Made by a program: the position numbers and the translations under genes
Shown: positions 43,953-54,300 of the stretch, piece by piece
Position numbering within the stretch: the first letter of the stretch is position 1
Layout: each line of letters starts with the position of its first letter
Notes under the pieces: model-generated
The model's input: only the letters and a program-made list of their open reading frames with translations
Told to the model about the DNA's origin: nothing
Databases searched by the model: none
NCBI RefSeq assembly: GCF_003255815.1
Contig: NC_037673.1
Coordinates: 174,659,346-174,723,345, forward strand
DNA length: 64,000 nucleotides
Reading direction: 5' to 3'
Origin: Theropithecus gelada
Taxonomy: Eukaryota > Chordata > Mammalia > Primates > Cercopithecidae

Positions 43953-44039
43953 CCTCAGTCTTTTAATTATATATGATTTCTCCCCGTAATTGTAACCATT
44001 AAAACCAAAAAAGGAAGGAATGTTAAAAAAAAAAATCTG

Positions 44040-44346
44040 GGCCGGGCGCGGTGGCTCAAGCCTGTAATCCCAGCACTTTGGGAGGCCGAGACGGGCGGAT
44101 CACGAGGTCAGGAGATCGAGACCATCCTGGCTAACACGGTGAAACCCCGTCTCTACTAAAAAAAAATTACAAAAAACTAGCCGGGCGAGGTGGCGGGTGC
44201 CTGTAGTCCCAGCTACTCGGGAGGCTGAGGCAGGAGAATGGCGGGAACCCGGGAGGCGGAGCTTGCAGTGAGCTGAGATCCAGCCACTGCACTCCAGCCT
44301 GGGCGACAGAGCAAGACTCTGTCTCAAAAAAAAAAAAAAAAAAAAA
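44040..44346 (+). mobile_element. AluYR-like
   Basis: Intact, with GATCCAGCCACTGC (a derivative of the GATCCGGCC box) and A22 tail; flanks end in AAAAAATCTG. Confidence 0.93.
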
Positions 44347-44490
44347 TCTGAATAGTGAACATACTTATTAAATACAAATTTCTCTGAAAGTTCTGCTTCT
44401 TCCAATTTCAGTCAAACGCTGTAATGAAAACTAGGTTGTTAATGGATCAAAAACAGAATTCTTGACAGTAATTTCTGGTGCCATCAAGAA

Positions 44491-44803
44491 CAATGTGCAG
44501 TGGCTCACGCCTGTAATCCCAGCACTTTGGGAAACCAAAGCAGGTAAGATTGCCTGAGGTCCGGAGTTCAAGACCAGACTGGCCAACATGTTGAAACCCT
44601 GTCTCTACTAAAAATACAGAAATTAGCTGGAGGTAGTGGCTCACACCTGTAATCCCAGCTACTCGGGAGGCTGAGGCAAGAGAATCGCTTGAACCCAGGA
44701 GGCGGAGGTTGCAGTGAGCTGAGATCACACCATTGCACTCCAGCCTGGGCAACAAGAGCAAAACTCTGAAGATAAAACAAACAATTTAAAAAAAAAAAAA
44801 AAG
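44491..44803 (+). mobile_element. Alu, slightly 5'-truncated
   Basis: It starts at GTGCAGTGGCTCACGCC and ends in A15. Confidence 0.92.
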
Positions 44804-44849
44804 TCTGGGTTTAAAACATTTATAGAAAAAGTAACTGCTACTTCCTAGT

Positions 44850-45000
44850 GGAACTACCAAATGCCAGGTAATCTGCTAGATGATTTTAATCACACTGTAA
44901 CATGGCTATTACTTCTAAGTAACCCCAAGTAACAAAGTAAAATTACTTGGTTGAGTGTTGTCAGAGAGGATCTGGGGCTAAGGTTCTAACCATGGTGCAA
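44850..45000 (+). repeat. Probable MIR remnant
   Basis: TGCCAGGTAATCTGCTAGATG and a GAGGATCTGGGGCTAAGGTTC end. Confidence 0.5.
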
Positions 45001-45294
45001 AAACTCCAAGTCCTTTCAATACGCTAAACTACTACCTCAAGGAATTAGATGATAGGTAAGAAATGAAAGGCAAAAAGAGCTAAAACCTTTATATTATAGC
45101 TTCAACCTAGAGGCTATAATATAAACCTAGAGTTGAACCTTCATCCTAGGTTCAACTTTTTAAGAAAATGATATGTCACAGGTGCTGCATACTTCTCATC
45201 ACCTCAGAAAGCACACCATCGGGTTATCAATCTTAGGTTGTGACTGATAATGGAGTTCAGGTATTGCCAGCCCAATCCTCCTGATAAAGTCCCC

Positions 45295-45636
45295 TGATTT
45301 GGTTTGGCTCCCCGTCCCCACCCAAATCTCATCTCGAAATATACTCCCCATGTGTCAAGGGAGGGAGGTCACTGGATCATGGGGGTAGTTTCCCCCATGC
45401 TCCTCTCATGATAGTGAGTTTCACAAGATGTGATGGTTTTACAAGGGTCTCCTTCCCCTTCACTTTTGTTTCTCCTGCCGCCATGTAAGATGTGCCTGCT
45501 TTCTCTTCTGCCATGATTCTAAGTTTCCTGAGGCCTCCCCAGTCAGCAAAACTGTGAGTCAATTAAACCTCCTTCCTTTATAAATTACGAATTCTCAAGT
45601 AGTATCTTTATAGCAGTGTAAAAACGGACTAATATG
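45295..45636 (+). mobile_element. MaLR solo LTR (MST/THE1 type)
   Basis: It begins TGATTTGGTTTGGCT, contains ACCCAAATCTCATCT, GCCGCCATGTAAGA and GAGGCCTCCCCAG, and ends with a CTTTATAAATTAC box and GGACTAATAT. These blocks in this order are diagnostic of MST/THE1 LTRs. It is about 340 bases, roughly one full LTR length. Confidence 0.85.
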
Positions 45637-46532
45637 TCCTCCAGTGTTTACCCAATGATTCAGCATCTGATGATGATTAGGTGCCTGGATCCACTATTTG
45701 ATTAAAAGTTGCAATATTGTATATTTCTCTACTGTATTTATTAGAATAAATTCTGCTTAAAAATATCATTTCATAGTCAATTTCTCTGAATCAGAACCAG
45801 AGTCCACACATGCTAGTATGTCTCAGGGCTCTTAATCATTGTATATATAGTCTCCACCTCCAACCTCATTCTACTTTTTTGGTAATAAAACTGGGTCATT
45901 TGTCTTAAAGCATTTCCCATATTCAATATTTCATCATAGTGACATTCATTCCTCTAGTCCCCTATTTTGACTGAATCCTGATTCAAACCAATCAACTATA
46001 AATGGCATTTTCTTCAGACATTCATGAAACTTTAAATATGAACCGAATATCAGATATTTTGTTAGATATGATAGTGACATGAGAAAAAACTTGTTAAAAA
46101 TATTTTAGGAATTAATACCATATTATGATACCATGTCACTATTTCATAACTAAAATAAAAATAATTTATCAAACTATTTTAATAAAAATAATTAAAACTC
46201 ATATTATGAGTGACATAATATGATATCCAGCATTTGTATTTAAATACAACAGGGATATTAAGTAGGGGGAAAGGAACAAAATTTGCAAAAATGTTTTTAA
46301 TTTTTGAAGCTGGGCTATATGTATATAGAAAGTCATTATTGACTTTTGCATTCTATTTTTTAAAAATTAATCCCTAAAATAGAACTGGTCAACTCTCTCA
46401 AATGACTTAAACAGAGTATATTCATATTAGGTGAATTTACTCTTTTAACTATATCCCAAAAGGCTGGATTGCCAGTTATAAAACTAACCTGACTTTTGAA
46501 CGTTACATTCCCTTTACTTGAGAGACCTAACA

Positions 46533-46695
46533 GGCCCTGCACAGTGGCTCACACCTGTAATCCCAGCAACTTCGGGAGGCGAAGGTGAAAGGATTGCTTG
46601 GGCCCAGGAGTCTGAAGCTGCAGTGAGCTGTGATCGCACCAATGCACTCCAGCCTGGGTGACAAAGCAAGATCCCCATCTCTAAAAATAGACAAA
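46533..46695 (+). mobile_element. Monomeric/short Alu
   Basis: Single-arm length, starting GCCCTGCACAGTGGCTC. Confidence 0.85.
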
Positions 46696-47185
46696 ATGAA
46701 CTCCAACAAAACCAATCAACCAACCACATTCAAAAAATTATATTAAGACCTTTTAGGGATTTGAGTGGAGAGATCAAATTCTTAAAAACAGTGATCAAAT
46801 GATTAAAAAAAAACCTTTAAGAATTAGAATTGTTTGCAAATATGAGCTCTACTAAGACGACGATTGTTGGCTATTATTGACAATGAATTCTTCTGACTAC
46901 AATATTTGAAAATGTAGCTTTTGTTAATCAAGTACTAGATGTGTAAAATATTTCATTTGCACCAAATTTTGTGGGAATCAGAATTTTGAAACTGGAAGAG
47001 AGAGTTAAAAACCCAGGTCACCTACTCCCAAAGTGTTTCTTCATTCCAGGATGTCAAAAGACAGACTTAAATATTGGTCTCTGCCTACCATTTAAAACAG
47101 GTTTCAAATGACCATGCAATGTTTAACTCACTTAGTAAAGAAAATTTTGAATAAATGAAATACAAGTAATAAAAACCTGGGTTTT

Positions 47186-47744
47186 TGTTGTTGTTGTTGA
47201 GACGGAGTCTGGCTCTGTCACCTAGGCTGCAGTGCAGTGGCACGATCTCGGCTCACTGCAACCTTGGTCTCCTGGGGTTCAAGAGATTCTCCTGCCTCAG
47301 CCTCCCGAGTAGTTGGGACTACAGGCGCATATCACCACACCCAGCTAATTTTTTATATTTTTAGTAGAGACGGGGTTTCACTGCGTTAGCCAGAATGGTC
47401 TCAATCTCCTGACCTTGTGTTCCGCCCACCTGGGCCTCCCAGAGTGCTGGGATTACAGGCGTGAGCCACCACGCCCGGCCAAGTTTTTGTATTTTTATAG
47501 AGACGGGGTTTCACCGTGTTAGCCAGGATGGTCTCAATCTCCTGACCTTGTGATCCGCCTCCCTCGGCCTCCCAGAGTGCTGGGATTACAGGCGTGAGCC
47601 ACCACGCCCGGCCAAGTTTTTGTATTTTTATAGAGACGGTTTCACCGTGTTAGCCAGGATGGTCTCAATCTCCTGACCTTGTGATCCGCCTCCCTCGGCC
47701 TCCCAAAGTGCTGGGATTACAGGCGTGAGCCACCGCGCCCGGCC
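47186..47744 (-). mobile_element. Alu with triplicated terminal arm
   Basis: An antisense Alu (47186-47480) is followed by two more copies of its last arm (47481-47613, 133 bases; 47614-47744, 131 bases). The whole is flanked by AAAACCTGGGTTTT (47172-47185) and AAATCCTGGGTTTT (47745-47758). Confidence 0.92.
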
Positions 47745-49099
47745 AAATCCTGGGTTTTATTATTCCATTTCATTCCAAGTCACTTCCGAGTAGAGCTGTG
47801 AATAAGAATCAACTGATTGTTCTGACACAATGTATTATTACAGGAAAGCACAATGCTAGAATCTGGCAAACCTGAATGTCAGTCTTACCGGGAGATTTGG
47901 CGGTCACTTCCAGTTTCTCTAGTATGTAGTCCTTCTAGACTACTCAGAGGAGGAGTTTTCACTTTTATGATAAAACTGTTAGTAGTTTGTCCCCTTGCTG
48001 TCAGCAGGAGTCAATTTAATTCAACTACTCTGAAAATTTTCGTGAATGCATGAATAAAAAACCTCAAGAAAATGAGTAGCAGCAGCAAACTGGAAATAAT
48101 CTATTTAGCTGCCCTTTATAAATGCCTCATAAGAAAACCAAGCTTGACCTCAATGGAATTTCTAGAAACAGTAAACTGTGAGGTATCAAATTATTAAGAA
48201 AAATACCTAAATTACAAAGGATTCATGTACATTGGCCATTCTAAATCTTTTTCCCTTTTAGTGTTGAAGCTCAAGGCATTGTCCAAAAAAAAAAAACCTT
48301 GGAACTTTCAGAAAATGGGTTAAGAAATACAAGGAAAAAGGCAATTAAGACTAGGAACTTGAAAGCTCAAAGAAGAGGGGAAGGAAGGTTGGCAAAAGAC
48401 ACTCAATGATCCCAGAGGTACAGCCCTAACCTCTAAGCATTTCATCTATCCTAATTTTTTTAAGTTTCATTTTAATGCCTGAAATTCCATGAATTAGGCC
48501 TAGAAATTAGCAAATACCCTTTGGGAAGAATGTAAATTTTCAGAAGAGATGGGGTTAGCAATCGATAACTTCTTACTAAGAAATAATGGGAATATATTTC
48601 TTTCCTCCTATATCCTGAGATCAGCTACTCTGAGAATCAGTTTCTGATGAAAAGTAAACACTAATTTGGGAACTTGAAGCACTTACTGGGGGAAAGGACA
48701 GGGGGCTTAGATAGTACAATGGCACTGGAAAATGAAAAGGAACGAAAGGGAAAATAAAGGATAGCAAACACCTTAATCTATAGAGCTACACTGACTCAGG
48801 AAAAACTTTTTTTTTTAAACATCAAATGCTTCTTTTAAAAAATTATCACATATAGTTCAACTATTCTGAAATACAGTCACTGTATTTGGACTACATTAGA
48901 GGCCTAAACATAATGTATGCAGTCATTCTACAATAAACTTTTTGTTTCAGCTTTCTCAAACTCCTGGTCTACTTTAGGAACACAGTCTTACTGTATTGAC
49001 AAGTGTTGCCCCTAAGTAACATGGGAAACCAAACTTGGTTTCATTATTTGTCCTACAAGAAAATCCCATGCATTTTATGTTTAAAATACGTAAACAGAT

Positions 49100-49387
49100 T
49101 AGCCAGGCACAGTAGCTCATGCCTGTAATCCCAGCACACTGGGCGGCCAAGGCAGGAGGATCACTTGAGGTCAGGAGTTTGAGACCAGCCTGGTCAACAC
49201 AGTGAAACCCTGCCTCTGCTAAAAATACGAAAAATTAGCAGGGCCTGGTGGCGCATGGCTATAATCCCAGCCACTCGGGAAGCTGAGGCAAGAGAATTGC
49301 TTGAACCCAGGAGGCAGCAGTGAGCCGAGATCACGCCACTGTACTCCAACTTGGGCAAAAGAGCAAGACTCAGTCTAAAATAAACCA
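49100..49387 (+). mobile_element. Alu
   Basis: Dimer with a short right arm lacking part of GGTTGCAGTGAG. Confidence 0.92.
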
Positions 49388-49589
49388 AAACATAAACAGA
49401 TAAAACTCCAATATTTGTGTAATGCACTTACGAAACAGGGATACTTTTAACAAAAAATAACCTATATCTGGAAATAAGCACTTAGGAATTCTACGACAAA
49501 AAATATTCCTACCTGGCTGACTGAACCATAGCAACAGACTTTTTTTCTTTTACCCAATTAAGTAACATTTACCACATAGTGGGTTTTTC

Positions 49590-49895
49590 TTTTGTTTCGT
49601 TTTTTCTTTTTTTGAGATGGAGTCTGGCACTGTCACCCAGGCTGGAGTGCAGTGGCGCAATCTCGGCTCGCTGCAACCTCCGCTTCCTGGATTCAAGCAA
49701 TTCTCATGCTTCAGCCTCCCGAGTAGCTGGGATTACAGGCGTGCGCCACCACACCCAGCAAATTCTTTGTATCTTTAGTAGAGACAAGGTTTCACCATGT
49801 TGGCCAGGCTGGTCTCAAACTCCTGGCCTCAGGTGATCCGCCTGCCTCGGCCTCCCAAAGTGCTGGGATTACAGCGTGAGCCCCTGTGCCCGGCT
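49590..49895 (-). mobile_element. Alu
   Basis: Antisense dimer, T-rich tract, ending TGTGCCCGGCT. Confidence 0.93.
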
Positions 49896-50297
49896 CCGTA
49901 GAGTTTTTATGTGAAAACAAGGACAGTAAAAGAACAACAACAAACCCTAAAGTCACAAAGTTTATGTTAACCAATCAATTAAATTCTGGAAATTTCAGCA
50001 GCACGTTCTTCCCAAAATGCTTTCCAATCAAATCCTCCTTCTCCAGTAAGAATGATCACAGACATAAATTGCCTAATTAATAACCTTAATTCTTACAAGT
50101 TTACATATTTATGTCATTTTATAAACAGATGCTGGCCAATGTTAAGACTCCTAAGGACTTGGTATTAAAAACTGAAACCTCTCATCAGAATTTCTATTTT
50201 TATATCTGTGACTCACCAAACATACTTGGAAATGTCCATTTTCCAAGCTGACTTTCCAGTTAGATTTTAATCTTAAATAAAGTGTGCATGTGGTTTT

Positions 50298-50595
50298 TTT
50301 TTTTTTTTTTTTTGAGACTGAGTCTGGCTCTGTCGCCCAGGCTGGAGTGCAGTGGCCGGATCTCAGCTCACTGCAAGCTCCACCTCCCGGGTTTACGCCA
50401 TTCTCCTGCCTCAGCCTCCGGAGTAGCTGGGACCACAGGCGCCCGCCACCTCGCCCGGCTAGTTTTTTGTATTTTTTAGTAGAGACGGGGTTTCACCGTG
50501 TTAGCCAGGATGGTCTCGATCTCCTGACCTTGTGATCCGCCCGTCTCAGCCTCCCAAAGTGCTGGGATTACAGGCTTGAGCCACCGCGCCCGGCT
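50298..50595 (-). mobile_element. AluYR-like (Old World monkey type)
   Basis: It has GTGGCCGGATCTCAGC; flanks are GCATGTGGTTTT / GTATGTGGTTTT. It lies about 500 bases beyond the probable CLK4 3' end. Confidence 0.94.
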
Positions 50596-51084
50596 GTATG
50601 TGGTTTTCTTAAACAAACTGTCACAATGGACAAACTGGATGCCTTTCCATGAATGTCTACGTATCACCCTGATATCACCCAATGAAAAAGAATACAACAC
50701 TTACACTTTAATAGAATTCTACCAGTAAACATTTTCTGAGTTTTGGTTTCTAGTACCTGCTTATCTAGAGTTAATAATAATCACCCGTTCAACAATTACA
50801 GAAAAAAAACTAAAGTTCTAAATTTGAAGTATATAAAGAATATTCCTTTAAGAATATAAGGTAGTCAAGATTTCCTTTTACTCAAAAAAAATCACTTCAG
50901 AGGTGACCTCCATGTACAAAAGGCAAGATCAGTCACATTTATCACTGGACACAAAGGATATTTCAAAGGTATTTAAAAATGGTAATCTCAAAAAGAAAAA
51001 TTAATTTTAATTTTTCTATTGCATTATCAAGACCACAGTTGCTTAACAAGTTAATTATGCTATTGATACAAAACATACAGTATT

Positions 51085-51201
51085 TACACAACTGTACAAA
51101 ATAATTTAATGTTTACAAAAATATTAGAATGTTTAGCTGACTGACACAGTCTTAAGTAATCTCTTCTAGAGAAGTACATAGTAAGACCACTGATTCCCAT
51201 T
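51085..51201 (-). other. CLK4: CLK4 3' untranslated region (at least the proximal part)
   Basis: AT-rich unique sequence directly after the stop. On the minus strand an ATTAAA variant polyadenylation hexamer lies at 51110-51105, followed by a T/G-rich stretch. This would give a short 3'UTR of about 115 bases. Further ATTAAA-like hexamers near 51000 leave room for a longer form. The true end needs transcript data. Confidence 0.45.
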
Positions 51202-51342
51202 TCATTTCTTTTTTAATAAGTCAAAGAAAGGATGCTGCAATGCTTCATCCAAGGTAATTCTTTGAGTTGGATCATATTCTAACATTCTTCGAACCAGGTC
51301 AAACAGTTTCTCATGTTCTTCATCATGACAAAGCATAAATTC
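51202..51342 (-). CDS. CLK4: CLK4 last coding exon and stop
   Basis: Acceptor CCCCCAG|GAA at 51344-51343. It encodes EFMLCHDEEHEKLFDLVRRM, then LEYDPTQRITLDEALQHPFF and DLLKKK, ending at TGA 51204-51202. It contains the conserved C-lobe motif (MLEYDPTQRITLDEALQHPFF) that closes protein kinase domains. There are 46 residues plus the stop. Confidence 0.97.
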   Translation of the reverse strand, partial: EFMLCHDEEHEKLFDLVRRMLEYDPTQRITLDEALQHPFFDLLKKK

Positions 51343-54300
51343 CTGGGGGAGAAATGTTTTTGTTTTAAAAAAAATTAGTAATAGTGCAAACATGTGGTTT
51401 ATTTTTTTAATCTTTAATCTTTTTTCTTTTACCTTTAATGGTTTGCAGCGTCTCCTAACATATCTACCAGCAGAACTGTGTTCATCCCAATCTAGCTGGT
51501 TATGGTGAAAATACTTGCGTTTTCTACAGAAAACAAAAAATCTGGATTAGTAAAATAACAAGAGTCACATCTTTACTCTGCACCCATGAGGGGAGACATG
51601 GTAAGCAGCTCTCTCTAGGTGTATAGACTTATATTATATATATGCATACAATTTTTAAAAACCTCAGCAACAATTATGTATCAGACACCTTATATCCCCC
51701 ACTCTGTGAGGTTTTAGTGTCTCAACTAAGTTGTTCCTAACTATCATACATGGAACAACGTCAGCTTAAAACTAAGGGCCCCCTGGATTCAATCCTGTAA
51801 ATTCTGTTTTCACTAGATCTAGAATGGGGCTAGAAATCTTTAAACTCCCTAGGTGGCTTCTGTGGTGAAGCTGTGTTTGGAAATACTACCTTGTCTAAGA
51901 ATATACAGCCGGTTAAGGACAGAATAAATTTCACACTTAGAGTGATATGATTCCAAAACACAAGCTTTTTCATATTCTATGTATTATTTTTACATCACTT
52001 TAAGAAAACATTTATGCAAACGTAAACTTGAGTTTAAAAAAAAAAAAAACAAACAAACCCCAAAAGCCATTTTGTTTACTAGATCAGTGGTCCTCAACCT
52101 TTTTGGAACCAGGAACCGGTTTCATGGAAGCAGATCGGGGAGGAGGGATGATGGTTTGGGATGAAACTTCCACCTCAGATCATCAGGCATTAGATTCTCA
52201 TAAGGAACCTGCATGCAACCTAGATCCCTCGGATGCGCAGTTCACAATAGGGTTCACATTCCTATGAGAATCTAATGCCACTGCTGATCTGACAGGAGGT
52301 GCAGCTCAGGCAGTAATAATGCTCACTCACCTGCCACTCATCTCCTGTTGTACAGCCCGGTTCCTAGGGTTTGGGGACCCCTGCACTAGATCACAAGGTA
52401 AATATTTTTTATTATATTAGGTTTTAAAAACATGGCCGAGTGTGGTGACTCACGCCTGTAATTCCAGCACTTTGGGAGGCCGACGCAGGCGGATCACCTG
52501 AGGTCAGGAGTTCGAGACCAGCATGACTAACGTGGTGAAACCCCATCTCTACTAAAAATACAAAAATTAGCCAGGCATAGTGGTGGGTGCCTGTAATCCC
52601 AGCAACTCGGGAGGCTGAGGCAGGAGAATCACTTGAACACAGGAGGCGGAGGTTGCAGTGAGCTGAGATTGCACCACTGCACTCCAGCCTGGGTCAAACA
52701 GTGAGACTCTGTCTCCAAAAAAAAAAAGGAGTAAGATGCAGTTACAATTTACCTCCAGTACAGGAAAAAAAAAAAAAAAAAGTCAAAATCTATAGTCCTT
52801 GGAATGAGCATTACAACAACGTTGAGTTTCCTGTAGTCTGAATATATGCTACTGCACGTATCCAACAAAAGGCTTCAATCTTAAAAACATACCTTGTTTT
52901 CTGAATCATGTGTTGTGGTATGGGTCCTAATATTCGTTCCATCATTGCCAGGTGCTCTTTACTATCATGAGTCTAAAAAATACAAGAAAAAGAAATTTAG
53001 CACTCTGCATTTCCCTACAAACACATTAACTTGTTCAATCTAAAATTTCAGTTTCCTTCTTTATTTGTATTTCTTATACTGTTTAAAGAATAACTGGGCA
53101 AGATTACCAGAAAAACTGTCTCCTCATTTAATCAGCTGCTTAATGAAAATTAACAACCAGTACCCAATGAATAGTTCACTTGTTAACACTTACTACTCCC
53201 GGGCAACAGACACACAGTCCCAATAATTCTCTAAACAACGAATTTCAAAGACGTTAAGATACTACCTCAAAGTCATATAGCTCATATATGAGGGAAGTTA
53301 AGCTATCAACCCATGTCAAAGCACATATCCTTAAATTAGACAGTAGCAGAGCCCTGGGTAAAGTGTAATACGGAAGACTGTCAGACTTACAGCTGGAATG
53401 GTATGCTTCTAGAGCAGAGGGTGGTAAACTTCTATAAACGGCCGGACAGTAAATATTTCAGGCTTGGCTGGTCATGAATGGTCCCTATTGCACATTCTTC
53501 TTCTTTTTGTAAGAACAGGCACCAGGCAGGATTTCACCATGGGCCAAAGTGTGCTAACCCTCGTTCTGGAGAGCAGAGGCTTTATGCAATACTTTTAGAA
53601 GGAATCTATCAACTAGTGCACCTTGCATATTGCTTCCAAATCGTGATACATGACAGGAATAAATAATACTAGCTTCACATTTTAAAGAAATTCCTTAGTT
53701 TAAGAGTATTTTGCAGGGTGGAGTTAAAATATAACTCACCTCTCCAATAATGTGTACTTCATTTAAAACTCAAAGTGATTTATAATCACAAAATCACCTG
53801 AAGCATCCATTTTATATAAGTCAGATGGAAGCATTCACTTTGCTTAACTTTTTCTTGACCCTACAGCTCACCACTGCAAAACCAGACAACACCTCCCAGA
53901 ACTGACTGATAACCGTGATTCTAAGACATCAAACTTATCTATAAACTCGGAGCACTGTTCAACAGGATCTCTACGGATGAGACAGAAACAGAAACCTGGT
54001 GAGGTGCCCCACAAACAGTGAATCCATCGCTGTGCACTGCTGCCAAGTGACTCTCAGCTCACCACAGCCGCACACCCCTGCCCCGCTCTAACTTCAAACC
54101 AGCTTCAACAGTGCTGAGCTGGGACCTCCAGCCCCTCTTCCCCAAACAAAACAACACAACACCTTCATCATACCACAACCCTACTTAAAGTTCTTCAATG
54201 GTTGCATCACCTAAAGCTTTCAAGAATTTACATTTCAGGCTGGGTGCGGGGGCTCACACCTGTGATTCCCAGCACCTTGGGAGGCCGAGGAGGGCAGATC

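Larger units (their letters stand above)
37250..51084. other. Intergenic region between the COL23A1 promoter and the CLK4 3' end
   Basis: About 13.8 kb with no host gene recognised. It carries an ERVL pol remnant, an old L1, a MaLR LTR, several Alus and unique AT-rich DNA (notably 37260-38340, 45640-46530, 47760-49095). Both flanking genes run leftward, so CLK4 transcription reads toward the COL23A1 promoter. Confidence 0.75.
51343..52892 (-). other. CLK4: CLK4 last two introns (repeat content)
   Basis: Introns 51343-51432 (90 bases) and 51524-52892. The larger one holds a hAT element (52085-52383), an Alu (52434-52728) and unique AT-rich sequence. I see no other gene. Confidence 0.8.
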
